DNA of 64,000 nucleotides from Chryseobacterium sp. JJR-5R (GCF_034047335.1 NZ_CP139137.1:2108001-2172000), one strand, 5' to 3'; numbered from the stretch's first letter, positions 17,689 to 26,346 are shown. Numbers and translations are program-made. Notes: a model not told the origin generated them from the letters alone.

Positions 17689-18858
17689 ATGCCCATTTTT
17701 AACGATACTAAAGTTGCATTTGCGGACAAAACCGATGCACAGTTAAAGAAAGCGTACTGGATGTTCAGGATGATTGAACAGCCTTCCCTTACGAAAGTAG
17801 GAACTTCCGTGCTTAATTTCACGGTCCATCATAACTTTCCTTTTGTTGGTGGAATTGTAAAAAACACCTTATTCGAACAGTTTTGCGGCGGTGAGACCCG
17901 TGAAGAAAGCATGAAAGTTGTAAAGCAGCTTTTCAAAAGAGGCGTGGGAAGCATTTTTGATTATTCCATTGAAGGTAAAGAAGATGAAGAAACCTTCGAT
18001 GCAGTTTGCCGTGAGATCAAAGATATCGTAAGGTTTTCTGTAGGAAATCCTGCAATTCCTTTTATTGTTTTCAAGCCGACGGCTTTCGGAAGGATTGACC
18101 TGTATGAAGCAGTAGGAAAAAAAACGGAACTTACTTCAAGCCAGAAAGAGGAATGGGAAAGAGTGGTAAAAAGGTTTGACGAAGTCTGTAAGTTATGCCA
18201 TGAACATGACAAGAAAGTAATGGTAGATGCAGAAGAAACATGGATGCAGGACGCGGCAGATCACCTTTGCGAAGAGATGATGGAAAAGTATAATCAGGAA
18301 AAACCTATTGTATGGAATACCATCCAGATGTACAGAACGGGAAGATTGGAATATATGGAAAGCCATCTTCAGCGGGCAGAAGAAAAAAGATATTTTATCG
18401 GGTACAAAATGGTCCGCGGCGCTTATATGGAAAAAGAAAGAGCCAGGGCTGCAGAAAAGGGATATCCTGATCCGATCCAGCCGAATAAAGAGGCTTCCGA
18501 TAAAAATTATAATGCAGGAATTGATTTTGTCATGAACCACCCGGATAAAGTTTCAGCATTCTTCGGGACCCATAATGAAATTTCTTCTGAGCTGGTCATG
18601 GATAAAATGAAAGCCAAAAATATTGAAAACGGCAATCCGCATATTTATTTCGGTCAGCTTTACGGGATGAGCGACAATATTACATTTTACCTGTCTGATA
18701 AAGGGTATAATGCCACTAAATACCTTCCTTACGGACCTGTAAAAGATGTGGTGCCTTACCTGACAAGGAGAGCCCAGGAAAATACTTCGGTTGCAGGGCA
18801 GACCGGAAGGGAACTCGGACTGATCAAGAAAGAACTTGAAAGAAGAAACCGCAGATAA
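17689..18858 (+). CDS. Proline dehydrogenase
   Basis: FAD-dependent proline dehydrogenase of 389 residues, oxidising L-proline to pyrroline-5-carboxylate and passing electrons to the quinone pool. The single-domain beta/alpha barrel is visible: KPTAFGRIDLYEAV near residue 126, MVDAEETWMQDAA near 180, KMVRGAYMEKERA near 240, YGMSDNITFYL near 325 and the C-terminal YLPYGPVKDVVPYLTRRAQEN that forms the substrate pocket. It is a stand-alone enzyme, not a PutA fusion; the P5C dehydrogenase is not in this window. A hairpin shared with the convergent XRE gene follows. Confidence 0.94.
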   Translation: MPIFNDTKVAFADKTDAQLKKAYWMFRMIEQPSLTKVGTSVLNFTVHHNFPFVGGIVKNTLFEQFCGGETREESMKVVKQLFKRGVGSIFDYSIEGKEDEETFDAVCREIKDIVRFSVGNPAIPFIVFKPTAFGRIDLYEAVGKKTELTSSQKEEWERVVKRFDEVCKLCHEHDKKVMVDAEETWMQDAADHLCEEMMEKYNQEKPIVWNTIQMYRTGRLEYMESHLQRAEEKRYFIGYKMVRGAYMEKERARAAEKGYPDPIQPNKEASDKNYNAGIDFVMNHPDKVSAFFGTHNEISSELVMDKMKAKNIENGNPHIYFGQLYGMSDNITFYLSDKGYNATKYLPYGPVKDVVPYLTRRAQENTSVAGQTGRELGLIKKELERRNRR

Positions 18859-18886
18859 ATAAGCATATCTTCCTTACATAAAACAG

Positions 18887-18913
18887 CCCGGTCATTTGAT
18901 GATCGGGTTTTTT
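18887..18913 (+). terminator. Rho-independent terminator
   Basis: CCCGGTCA at 18887-18894 pairs with TGATCGGG at 18900-18907, allowing one G-U pair, and is followed by six T residues. It lies between convergent genes. Confidence 0.8.
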
Positions 18914-19463
18914 ACGGCTCAAAACTCTCAAACTTTCCGTTGTCATAAAAAATAACAATACGCTTGATGTTACCCTGTTGGTTCCCAATAGCTTGAGTTA
19001 ATATATCATCAGATTTCTGATTCTCTAATCGCTGAGAATCGGTTATTTTTTCCTGTACAGGGTCTTGTACATCTGCAGACGATTCTCGCAGATTTATTTT
19101 TGAAGGCTCCGGATCACTCTCTTCCGTTCCGAAATCCTTATCGCTATTGATCATGGTAAAAAGATCGGGAAGTGATGTGGGTATTGCTTTGTCTTCCTCA
19201 ATAACCTCAACAGGTTCATCAGCCGGTTCGATGATTTCTTTAAGTTCAGACTTCAGCATTTCACCTTCACCGGTTACCAACCAGTCCCATAAGATCTCCG
19301 GAAACCTTGATTTTATTTTTATGATAAATTCAAGGGACGGCTTATTTCTTCCTGAAGTAATGTGAGAGATAGAAGAACGCTGCACATCAATCTCATCTGC
19401 AAACTCAGATGGTGTAAGGCCTGAATATTCGATAACCTTTGAAATTCTTTCATTTAAACCCAT
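18912..19463 (-). CDS. XRE-family helix-turn-helix regulator
   Basis: DNA-binding protein of 183 residues. The XRE-type domain occupies about residues 4-62, with the helix-turn-helix LTPSEFADEIDVQRSSISHITSGRNKPS and a following WDWLVTGEG. The remaining two thirds are acidic, low in hydrophobic residues and probably disordered or a partner-binding tail; no peptidase or ligand domain is visible. Immediately upstream lie several copies of a TTTACA-NN-TGTAAA dyad, the likely operators, so autoregulation is plausible. The target genes are not known. This general type of N-terminal HTH protein with a variable tail is common in Chryseobacterium. Confidence 0.88.
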   Translation of the reverse strand: MGLNERISKVIEYSGLTPSEFADEIDVQRSSISHITSGRNKPSLEFIIKIKSRFPEILWDWLVTGEGEMLKSELKEIIEPADEPVEVIEEDKAIPTSLPDLFTMINSDKDFGTEESDPEPSKINLRESSADVQDPVQEKITDSQRLENQKSDDILTQAIGNQQGNIKRIVIFYDNGKFESFEP

Positions 19464-19471
19464 AAAAACAG

Positions 19472-19541
19472 TTTGTAAATCACTTTACAAATGTAAACAT
19501 TTAATTTACAAATGCAAAATACAACTGTAAACAAATGTAAA
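19472..19541. promoter_or_regulatory. Cluster of TTTACA-NN-TGTAAA operator-like dyads
   Basis: Upstream of the XRE gene, TTTACAAATGTAAA at 19484-19497 is a perfect 6-2-6 dyad. TTTGTAAA at 19472-19479 and TTTACAAA at 19484-19491 form a second, interleaved inverted repeat with a 4-base spacer. TTTACAAATGCAAA at 19505-19518 has one mismatch, and a weaker version lies at 19528-19541. This density is typical of a regulator binding site array and lies where the XRE promoter should be. Confidence 0.6.
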
Positions 19542-19991
19542 TTGTTGAAATATACAAAAGTAAACCGCTTAAGTATATGATAAACAAATATTTATAATAT
19601 AAGCAAAATTTTCATGGATTTTTTATTCAACATATTTTCCCCAGATTATTAACTTCGGATCCTCACTTAAAGTAATGGATGAAGTAGGAGCAGATATCTT
19701 TTACTTCATTTGCTCTAGCCTGTAAGAATGCTCTTAACCGCTTTGAACAGGTATTTTACAGTACATGAACAGATCAGAAACATAATGAATTGCTAAATAT
19801 CTGATTTATTATGCTATTTAGAAGGCATGACAAAGGTAAAGTGCTTAAATCGTAAGCTATACTCTTTCTACAGGCAGGATACAGAGATTTATCATAAGCC
19901 TGAATTCTTTTGTGGCTGATATAAGTTACATTTTTAAATTCTCGTAGGATAAGCATCAAAAATAGCAGTTACATTTCTAAATTATCAACAA
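19542..19991. other. Long AT-rich gap without a convincing gene
   Basis: Between the XRE operator cluster and a second dyad pair there are about 450 bases with only short open frames (for example a 61-codon one at 19774-19959 on the minus strand) that lack family resemblance or a good start. No tRNA-like cloverleaf was seen. A small RNA cannot be excluded. Confidence 0.4.
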
Positions 19992-20015
19992 TTTACAAAT
20001 GTATACAGTTGTAAA
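19992..20015. promoter_or_regulatory. Second pair of TTTACA-NN-TGTAAA-like dyads
   Basis: TTTACAAATGTATA at 19992-20005 and TATACAGTTGTAAA at 20002-20015 each match the dyad upstream of the XRE gene with one mismatch and overlap by four bases. They lie about 280 bases before the M14 peptidase start, so this gene or an unseen transcript may share regulation with the XRE gene. Confidence 0.5.
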
Positions 20016-20263
20016 TAGAAATTTTTCCACACAATAATTTGTTTAATCTATTTACGCCCAAATGTGAATAAACTGTATATTTATGACTTAAAGTCATGTT
20101 TAAATTATAGTTCAGTTAAAATTCATAAATCACTCATTTACAGTAATTTAATTGTATATTATTAAATTATGTGCAATCCACAATATTACCAACAGACATA
20201 TTGTCATTTTACGGTGTTTAATAGGATTACGCATGTTAATTTTAATTTTACAGTCAAAAATGT

Positions 20264-20271
20264 TAAATTTG
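20264..20271 (+). promoter_or_regulatory. Bacteroidota -7 promoter element
   Basis: TAAATTTG matches TAnnTTTG and lies 20 bases before the ATG at 20292. It supports that start over an in-frame ATG at 20169, which would lie upstream of the promoter. Confidence 0.55.
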
Positions 20272-20291
20272 ATTTTTGTAAACAATTGTCA

Positions 20292-21401
20292 ATGAAATTT
20301 GAAGCGCTCTATCAGCAAACCCCCGATTTCCCAAATCGCTATATTTCTCCTGAAAAATTATTTTATTACTTACAGCACAATCTCAGTGATAATATTCAGG
20401 AGATCGCAACATCCTATCTTAATAAGCCTATTTATCAGTTGACGGTAGGTTCAGGAGATATTCATATATTGGCCTGGTCACAGATGCACGGAAATGAATC
20501 CAATGCTACGCATGCTATGCTGGACCTTTTAACTACGCTTGAACTGGCTCCGGAATTAAAAGATAAACTTCTCAGTAAAATACAGCTTGACTTTATATTT
20601 ATGCTTAACCCTGACGGTTCTGAAAAATGGACCCGGCTGAATGCAGCAGATATAGACCTGAACAGGGACTTCCATAATGAATCCAGTAAAGAAATTAAAT
20701 TTCTGAAAAATGCAGCGGCTTCTAAAAAATACAACTATGCCCTGAACCTTCATGAGCAGAGGACGATTTTTACGACAGACGGAATTCATCCGGCGACCCT
20801 TTCATTTCTGGCACCTTCCGAAAATATTGAACGCACCGTCACGGACAACAGAAAAAAATGCATGGCCGTTATTGCTGAAGTTTACACTCAGCTTAAGGAA
20901 ATGATCCCGGGTCAGATCGGAAGGTATTCTGATGAATTCTATCCGGCTTCCACAGGTGATAATTTTATCAGAGCCGGAATGCCGACTATTTTATTCGAAG
21001 GCGGGCATTTCGCAGATGATTATACCCGGAAGGAAACCCGTAAATATTATTCGGTTGCCCTTTATTATGCTTTGAAAGCAATCACCGAATTAAATTCAGG
21101 GACAGAGGGCTGGGAAACTTATCTGGAAATTCCGGAAAACAAAGAGACGCATTACGATATCATTTACCGCAATGTCAAACTGAATACCGCGCATGAATGT
21201 ATTTTAGATATAGCAGTCCAGTATAAAGAAATTAAAGAAGAAGGAAAGGATGAAATATCCTTCGTGCCGTTTGTTATGGAAGTAGGAGATGTAAAGCAGC
21301 GGAAAGGATGGAAGGAAATTGACTGTACCGGAAAAAAGTTTATTTCTGAAAGCAAGTATCCGAAACTGGATGCAGAAGTAAACTTTACCATTGAAGACTG
21401 A
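20292..21401 (+). CDS. M14-family zinc carboxypeptidase
   Basis: Metallopeptidase of 369 residues without a signal peptide, so probably cytoplasmic. Zinc and substrate motifs of the M14 family are visible: HGNES (His and Glu ligands) near residue 64, NPDGSEKWTRLNAADIDLNRDF near 110 and NLHEQRT near 153, with the catalytic-glutamate region LFEGGHFADDYTRKE near 235. The C-terminal third is an extra domain of unknown role. The cleavage specificity is not predictable. The start at 20292 is chosen because the upstream extension is AT-rich, unlike protein, and precedes the promoter box. Confidence 0.87.
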   Translation: MKFEALYQQTPDFPNRYISPEKLFYYLQHNLSDNIQEIATSYLNKPIYQLTVGSGDIHILAWSQMHGNESNATHAMLDLLTTLELAPELKDKLLSKIQLDFIFMLNPDGSEKWTRLNAADIDLNRDFHNESSKEIKFLKNAAASKKYNYALNLHEQRTIFTTDGIHPATLSFLAPSENIERTVTDNRKKCMAVIAEVYTQLKEMIPGQIGRYSDEFYPASTGDNFIRAGMPTILFEGGHFADDYTRKETRKYYSVALYYALKAITELNSGTEGWETYLEIPENKETHYDIIYRNVKLNTAHECILDIAVQYKEIKEEGKDEISFVPFVMEVGDVKQRKGWKEIDCTGKKFISESKYPKLDAEVNFTIED

Positions 21402-21432
21402 AAAAGCGGAACAATTAATTGTTCCGCTTTTT
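21401..21432. terminator. Bidirectional terminator
   Basis: A perfect 16-bp inverted repeat (AAAAAGCGGAACAATT and complement) lies between the convergent M14 and DUF4920 genes. A-runs and T-runs at both ends let it work in both directions. Confidence 0.85.
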
Positions 21433-21496
21433 GTTTGATATCCGTTACAGATTATTCGATCTGTTATATTTTTAAGAATAGTAAAATAGTGAATAA

Positions 21497-22006
21497 TTAG
21501 TCAACCACTTTAATACCGTTTGCGACAAATCTGATTTCTTCCTTCGGAGCAGTAATTGCGTCAATTTCAGCCTGAGGTTTCTTTGCATCTTCTGCATAAT
21601 GTTTCTGCTCGTCAACAGAAGTTACTTTTCTTTCTGCCATACCTTCCAGAACAACGTTTTTACCTTTTAAAGCAGTAGGAACAAAAAATGCATAATCTTT
21701 CATTTTCACGAAAAACTGGGAATTGTCTTCAGTCTGTATCGTTAGCCAGCATCCTTTTTTCTCACACACATCAGTTACCTTACCTTTTACAGCAACGTTT
21801 TCAGCTTTCTTATTTTCTTTCTTAAGCTTCTTGCTTAATTTTTCAACTGAAACAGCCTTGGATTCCGCATTAGAAGCAACGCCGCCGCCGTACGTATCAC
21901 CGATTACCGCATTTCCTGCCGGAGGACCGAATTTTTTAGATTCCTGTGCAAAAGCAAGAGCTGAAGTACTTAAAGCTGCTGCCAATAATAATGCCTTGAA
22001 TTTCAT
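21497..22006 (-). CDS. DUF4920 domain-containing secreted protein
   Basis: Protein of 169 residues. Residues 1-20 are a signal peptide (LLLAAALSTSALAFA then QES). The rest is a DUF4920 domain built like a small OB-type fold, including VKGKVTDVCEKKGCWLTI near residue 75 with two cysteines and the motif VKMKDYAFFVPTALKGKNVVLEG near 100. The function is unknown; the Cys pair and related annotations suggest a periplasmic role. The start at 22006 is chosen because an upstream in-frame ATG at 22048 would put hydrophilic residues before the signal sequence. Confidence 0.88.
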   Translation of the reverse strand: MKFKALLLAAALSTSALAFAQESKKFGPPAGNAVIGDTYGGGVASNAESKAVSVEKLSKKLKKENKKAENVAVKGKVTDVCEKKGCWLTIQTEDNSQFFVKMKDYAFFVPTALKGKNVVLEGMAERKVTSVDEQKHYAEDAKKPQAEIDAITAPKEEIRFVANGIKVVD

Positions 22007-22114
22007 TTTTAATATTTTTTTCAAAAGTACTAATAAAATCTGAATCATGAATTGATAAAATCATACCCTATCTTTAAATTACAAATAAACGCTGCAACCA
22101 ACCGCATAATTATT

Positions 22115-22122
22115 TATATTTG
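22115..22122 (+). promoter_or_regulatory. Bacteroidota -7 promoter element
   Basis: TATATTTG matches TAnnTTTG and lies 19 bases before the permease ATG. Confidence 0.55.
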
Positions 22123-22141
22123 GTAACTACTAAACTTCACT

Positions 22142-23557
22142 ATGCAGAAAAAACTACAACTCTGGGACGCCATTATGCTGGTGATGGGCTCCATGATCGG
22201 AAGCGGGATCTTTATCGTGAGTGCCGATATGATGCGGAACTTAGGCTCAGGATTCTGGCTGGTCGTTGTCTGGGTAATTACAGCAGTGATGACGGTGGCA
22301 GCGGCCATAAGCTACGGAGAACTTTCTGCACTGTACCCTAAGGCCGGCGGGCAGTATACGTACCTTAAGGAAATTTTCGGGAGAAGGATGGGGTTCCTGT
22401 ATGGCTGGGGATTATTTACCGTTATCCAGACCGGGACTATTGCAGCTGTGGCTATGGCATTCGGAAAGTTTACCGCATACCTGGTCCCGGCTTTAAATGA
22501 TGCGGCCCCGATTTTTCAGAGCGGCGAGTTTAAGATTACCTGGATCCAGATGCTCGCAATCGCAATCATTCTCTTGCTTACCTATATCAATACCCGAGGT
22601 GTGGAAAGCGGGAAACTGCTGCAGAATATTTTTACCGGTTCCAAGATCATTGCCTTGCTGGGATTGATTGCGGCCGGATTTATTCTTGTTGATATATCTC
22701 ATCTTGCCGAAAACTTCAGCCTGGGGACAGACGCTTTCAGCAACCTGGAAAAAGATATTTCCGGGAATTTTCTTCAGGAAGGCTGGGAACCGATTGGCGG
22801 AATGACCTTAATGGGAGGGATTGCCGCTGCAATGGTAGGCTCCGTATTCAGTTCCGTGGCATGGGAAAGCGTGACTTTCGTTTCCGGGGAAATTGAAAAC
22901 CCAAAAAAAAATGTTGTCAAATCCATGATTTACGGAACGACTGCCGTAATGATTCTGTATATCGCAGTGAACTACGTATACCTGAATGCCCTGGACAGGG
23001 ATTCCATTGCCTTTGCGGAAAATGACAGGGTAGCGGTTGCCGCTTCCCGCTTTATCTTCGGCTCTGCCGGAACGGCCATTATTGCCGTTCTGGTGATGGT
23101 TTCAACATTCGGGTGCAATAACGGGCTGATCCTGGCAGGGGCAAGGGTGTTCCAGACCATGGCGAAAGACGGTATGTTTTTTAAGCAGGCCGAAAAGAAC
23201 AATGCCAGTCAGGTTCCTGCCAATGCACTGTGGATGCAGGGGATCTGGGCTTCCGTCCTGTGCCTGAGCGGACAATACGGTAATCTTCTGGATATGATTT
23301 CTTTTGTGATCGTCTTATTTTATATGATTACCGTTTTCGGGGTTATTTACCTGAGAATAAAACAGCCGGATCTCGAGAGGCCTTATAAAACCTGGCTTTA
23401 TCCCTTAACGCCGGCCATTTATCTGCTGATCGGGACGTGTTTCTGTATTTTGCTGCTTATCTACAAACAGCAGTATACCTGGCCGGGGTTCGTCATGGTG
23501 CTGCTTGGGCTGCCGGTGTATTACTTTATCAACCGGAATGAAAAAACCAGAAAGTAA
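22142..23557 (+). CDS. APC-family amino acid permease
   Basis: Inner-membrane transporter of 471 residues with about 12 helices. The first helix has the unwound substrate-binding motif GSMIGSGIF near residue 18, and GELSALYPKAGGQYTYLKEIFGR near 59 is typical of the amino acid-polyamine-organocation superfamily. The C-terminal ERPYKTWLYPLTPAIYL is common in the LAT/serine-threonine exchanger-like branch. The substrate is not predictable. It is monocistronic. Confidence 0.9.
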   Translation: MQKKLQLWDAIMLVMGSMIGSGIFIVSADMMRNLGSGFWLVVVWVITAVMTVAAAISYGELSALYPKAGGQYTYLKEIFGRRMGFLYGWGLFTVIQTGTIAAVAMAFGKFTAYLVPALNDAAPIFQSGEFKITWIQMLAIAIILLLTYINTRGVESGKLLQNIFTGSKIIALLGLIAAGFILVDISHLAENFSLGTDAFSNLEKDISGNFLQEGWEPIGGMTLMGGIAAAMVGSVFSSVAWESVTFVSGEIENPKKNVVKSMIYGTTAVMILYIAVNYVYLNALDRDSIAFAENDRVAVAASRFIFGSAGTAIIAVLVMVSTFGCNNGLILAGARVFQTMAKDGMFFKQAEKNNASQVPANALWMQGIWASVLCLSGQYGNLLDMISFVIVLFYMITVFGVIYLRIKQPDLERPYKTWLYPLTPAIYLLIGTCFCILLLIYKQQYTWPGFVMVLLGLPVYYFINRNEKTRK

Positions 23558-23604
23558 TCTGCTATTCAAGCCTTATTTATTTTACGTAAAGGATTAATTT
23601 CGGG

Positions 23605-23682
23605 AGCCTGATCCTGCTTTCCGCTGTATCTTTTTGCCTGCGCTGATTCCTTGCAAAAAAGGATGCCGCTTCAATCAGGGCT
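23605..23682. repeat. Structured intergenic element (nested imperfect inverted repeat)
   Basis: Outer arms AGCCTGAT (23605-23612) and ATCAGGGCT (23674-23682) pair with one bulge, and inner arms ATCTTTTTGC (23628-23637) and GCAAAAAAGGAT (23653-23664) pair with small bulges around a 15-base loop. It is more GC-rich than the surrounding intergenic DNA and has no T-run. It may be a dispersed repeat or a folded RNA; I recall similar sequences in related genomes but could not check. Confidence 0.5.
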
Positions 23683-23826
23683 AGGGTGGAAGCCTTCAAT
23701 CAGCATTTATCATTAATCGCATATAATCCTTAACTGAATTGTATATGATCGACAGAAGAATATCCGTTAATCAGCAATATCTATAAGTGGACTTATTTAT
23801 ATCTTTTATGTATAAGTAATTATGCT

Positions 23827-23834
23827 TATATTTG
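23827..23834 (+). promoter_or_regulatory. Bacteroidota -7 promoter element, leaderless arrangement
   Basis: TATATTTG ends only four bases before the ATG at 23839, so the transcript should start at the start codon itself. Confidence 0.6.
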
Positions 23835-23838
23835 CAAA

Positions 23839-24444
23839 ATGATAGCGGTCATTACCGGAGATATTATACATTCACAGCAGGCTGAAACAGAGGTTTGGAT
23901 TACCAGACTTAAACATCTTCTCGCAAACTGGGGAAGCGCTCCGCAGACGTGGGAAATCTACAGGGGAGACGAATTTCAGTTCAGGTGCAATATCAATGAC
24001 GCGTTCTGGCGGTTCTTAGCCATCAAATCATTAATAAAAAGTCAGGAAAATTTAGACGTAAGGATTGCCATAGGCATCGGTGAGGAAAATTTCTCATCCG
24101 AAAAAATAACGGAATCCAACGGAACAGCGTACGTGCATTCAGGACGGTTGCTGGACGACCTGAAATCCAACGGCCATACCGTATCCGTAAAAACATCCAG
24201 CGACTCGGTGGACAGGGATTTGAATATCCTGCTGAAATGGTCATCAAAAGATTTTGACAACTGGACTGTGGCTACTTCAGAAATTATCCATGAGATGATC
24301 ATGAATAAAGACAGTACACAGGAGGACCTGGCAAAGAAATTTGCCATTTCACAGTCATCGGTAAGCCAGCGGCTCAAACGCGCGAACTATGAGCTGATCG
24401 TAGAAACCAATCAATATTTCAGAAAGAAAATTTCAGAACTGTAA
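23839..24444 (+). CDS. SatD-family protein with C-terminal helix-turn-helix
   Basis: Protein of 201 residues. The N-terminal VITGDIIHSQQ and YRGDEFQF, followed by VRIAIGIGEENFS, are the SatD family pattern, which resembles a degenerate nucleotidyl-cyclase-like fold. The C-terminal 40 residues (EDLAKKFAISQSSVSQRLKRANYELI) are a helix-turn-helix like that of sigma region 4. Function is unknown; SatD was first named in a streptococcal acid-tolerance operon. It is followed after two bases by the DUF3307 gene, so they are cotranscribed and perhaps act together. The start sits four bases after a TAnnTTTG box, suggesting a leaderless mRNA. Confidence 0.87.
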   Translation: MIAVITGDIIHSQQAETEVWITRLKHLLANWGSAPQTWEIYRGDEFQFRCNINDAFWRFLAIKSLIKSQENLDVRIAIGIGEENFSSEKITESNGTAYVHSGRLLDDLKSNGHTVSVKTSSDSVDRDLNILLKWSSKDFDNWTVATSEIIHEMIMNKDSTQEDLAKKFAISQSSVSQRLKRANYELIVETNQYFRKKISEL

Positions 24445-24446
24445 GA

Positions 24447-25145
24447 ATGATTTTCATTAAACTCATATTGGCTCATCTACTCGGAGATTTTGTTCTTCAG
24501 CCGGATTCCTGGGTTGCAGATAAAGAAAACCGTAAACTGAAGAGCCCTTACCTCTATTTTCACGTTCTGGTCATTACCACTTTAAGTTTTATCTTCCTCT
24601 GGGATCCGGGACTTTGGTGGGTAGCTGCTGTAATCGGGATCTCGCATGGTATTATTGATGCGGCAAAGCTGAGTTTCCAGACCGTTAATAATAAAAAAAG
24701 CTGGTTTTTCATTGATCAGGCTTTGCATTTAGCGGTTATCGGTGCTGCTTCACTGTATTTTCATGAGTTCACTTTTGAATTTGTAAGAAATCAGAATTTG
24801 CTGAAAATACTGATGGCTGCCTTGTTTCTTACCTTACCGGCTTCGGTTTTTATAAAAATCCTGCTGTCATCCTGGACGCCCGTTCCGGAAACCCAGGGTA
24901 ATATCCAGACCGAATCCCTTTCAAGTGCCGGAAAATACATCGGGATTTTAGAACGTTTACTTGTTTTCACCTTTATTATGGTTAATCACTGGGAAGGGGT
25001 AGGCTTTATGGTGGCTGCAAAATCGGTGTTCAGGTTCAGTGACCTCGCCCAGGCCAAACAGAGAAAGCTGACGGAATATGTCCTGATCGGTACGCTTTTG
25101 AGTTTCGGAATGGCCGTTCTGACAGGAATTTTAATTAAACAATAA
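24447..25145 (+). CDS. DUF3307 membrane protein
   Basis: Inner-membrane protein of 232 residues with about six hydrophobic segments. The N-terminal LILAHLLGDFVLQPDSWVADKE and ISHGIIDAAKLSF near residue 65 define DUF3307. Function is unknown. It starts two bases after the SatD stop, which makes a fixed two-gene unit: a soluble cyclase-like/DNA-binding protein and a polytopic membrane protein. A short hairpin follows before purC. Confidence 0.88.
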   Translation: MIFIKLILAHLLGDFVLQPDSWVADKENRKLKSPYLYFHVLVITTLSFIFLWDPGLWWVAAVIGISHGIIDAAKLSFQTVNNKKSWFFIDQALHLAVIGAASLYFHEFTFEFVRNQNLLKILMAALFLTLPASVFIKILLSSWTPVPETQGNIQTESLSSAGKYIGILERLLVFTFIMVNHWEGVGFMVAAKSVFRFSDLAQAKQRKLTEYVLIGTLLSFGMAVLTGILIKQ

Positions 25146-25166
25146 AATCAATCTAATATAAAACAG

Positions 25167-25191
25167 GAACCGCAGGTTTTACGGTTCTTTT
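25167..25191 (+). terminator. Weak hairpin terminator
   Basis: GAACCG at 25167-25172 pairs with CGGTTC at 25182-25187 and is followed by TTTT. The stem is only six pairs, so some read-through into purC is possible. Confidence 0.5.
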
Positions 25192-25205
25192 AAAAAGTAA
25201 AAATT

Positions 25206-25928
25206 ATGAGTCAAAAGAAAGAAATGTTGTACGAGGGTAAAGCAAAACAGGTATTTGCCACCGATAATCCTGATGAGGTAGTGGTGCGTTTCAAAGATGA
25301 TGCCACTGCATTTAATGCTCAGAAAAGAGGATCTGTAGATCTGAAAGGTGAAATGAACAATGCCATCACCACTTTGATTTTTGAATATTTAAATGAAAAA
25401 GGGATTAAGACTCATTTCATCAAACAACTGGACGAAAGAGAACAGCTGGTAAAAAAAGTATCCATCATCCCTTTGGAAATGGTGGTGAGAAATTACTCTG
25501 CCGGAAGCATGGCTCAGCGTCTGGGCGTGGAAGAAGGAATTAAGTCTCCGGTAACCATTTTTGATATCTGCTATAAGAAAGACGAATTGGGAGACCCGCT
25601 GATCAATGATCACCATGCGGTATTTCTGGGAGCGGCTACTTATGAAGAGCTTAACGAAATGTATGCACTGACCAACGATATCAATACCATCCTGATTGAT
25701 CTTTTTGACAGAATGAATATCATCCTGGTGGATTTCAAAATTGAGCTCGGCAAAACGTCAGACGGCGAAATTATCCTTGCAGATGAAATTTCCCCGGATA
25801 CCTGCAGGCTTTGGGACAAAGATACCATGAAGAAACTGGACAAAGACAGATTCAGAAGAGATCTTGGCGAAGTTACCGAAGCATATGTGGAAATCTACAA
25901 CCGACTTAAGAATCTGCTTGGTAAGTAA
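25206..25928 (+). CDS. purC: Phosphoribosylaminoimidazole-succinocarboxamide synthase
   Basis: SAICAR synthetase of 240 residues, ligating aspartate to CAIR with ATP in de novo purine synthesis. The N-terminal [20 protein letters not shown] nucleotide-binding region, the [17 protein letters not shown] motif near residue 95 and [11 protein letters not shown] near 195 are all in place. purF lies downstream in the same direction, but about 450 bases holding a decayed four-helix-bundle gene separate them. Confidence 0.96.
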   Translation: MSQKKEMLYEGKAKQVFATDNPDEVVVRFKDDATAFNAQKRGSVDLKGEMNNAITTLIFEYLNEKGIKTHFIKQLDEREQLVKKVSIIPLEMVVRNYSAGSMAQRLGVEEGIKSPVTIFDICYKKDELGDPLINDHHAVFLGAATYEELNEMYALTNDINTILIDLFDRMNIILVDFKIELGKTSDGEIILADEISPDTCRLWDKDTMKKLDKDRFRRDLGEVTEAYVEIYNRLKNLLGK

Positions 25929-25929
25929 A

Positions 25930-25963
25930 TTTTAGAAGTTTGAAGTTAGGTATTAGAGGTTGG
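25930..25963. repeat. Left flank repeat of the four-helix-bundle element
   Basis: A TTAGAAGTT/GAAGTTAGG/TTAGAGGTT series of short related words. The right flank carries the complementary words (TCTAACATCTAACTTCTAAC), so the two flanks form imperfect terminal inverted repeats around the decayed gene. Confidence 0.5.
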
Positions 25964-25964
25964 T

Positions 25965-26327
25965 ATGAAATTGCACCGGATAGAAAGAAGACCTTAAAGT
26001 CCGGACTGAGTCAATGGATTTTGTAAAAGAGGTTTATTTGGGTTCAGCCAATTGCCGGGTGAGGAAAAATTTGGGTTAATGTCCCAAATCAGAAGGTCTG
26101 CAGTTTCAATTCCGTCTAATATTGGAGAAGGGGCAGGAAGGAATAATGAGAAGGAATTTTATCAGTTTTCTGGAATTGCATTTGGTTCAGCCTATGAATT
26201 ACAGATCCGGCTACAGTTATTGATAGATTCAAATTTTATTTCCGAAACTAAAATTGTTCCCTTAAAAGAACTTTTAGCTGAGATACAGAAAATGATTTAT
26301 TCATTAAAGACAAGTTTAAAATTATAA
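25965..26327 (+). pseudogene. Four-helix-bundle protein (23S rRNA intervening-sequence type), frameshifted
   Basis: The reading frame at 26052-26327 encodes the family core LPGEEKFGLMSQIRRSAVSIPSNIGEGAGR and the rest of a four-helix bundle (91 residues) but has no proper start; a TTG at 26052 is in the middle of the domain. The missing N terminus is upstream in other frames: MKLHRI from the ATG at 25965, then EDLKV-TESMDFVKEVYL in the next frame (25984-26040), then back to the first frame. So an extra base near 25980 and a lost base near 26040 break the gene. Proteins of this family are carried by 23S rRNA intervening sequences and as stray genes; their function is not settled. The element separates purC and purF. 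Confidence 0.75.
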
Positions 26328-26346
26328 TTGAAGTTAACTTAGACTA

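Noticed and set aside
19774-19959. 61-codon frame on the minus strand in the XRE-M14 gap
   Set aside because: No family resemblance, low-complexity composition and no promoter or start context; treated as chance.
18912-20291. A prophage or toxin-antitoxin region around the XRE gene
   Set aside because: No integrase, toxin, structural gene or attachment repeat is visible; neighbours are normal metabolic genes.
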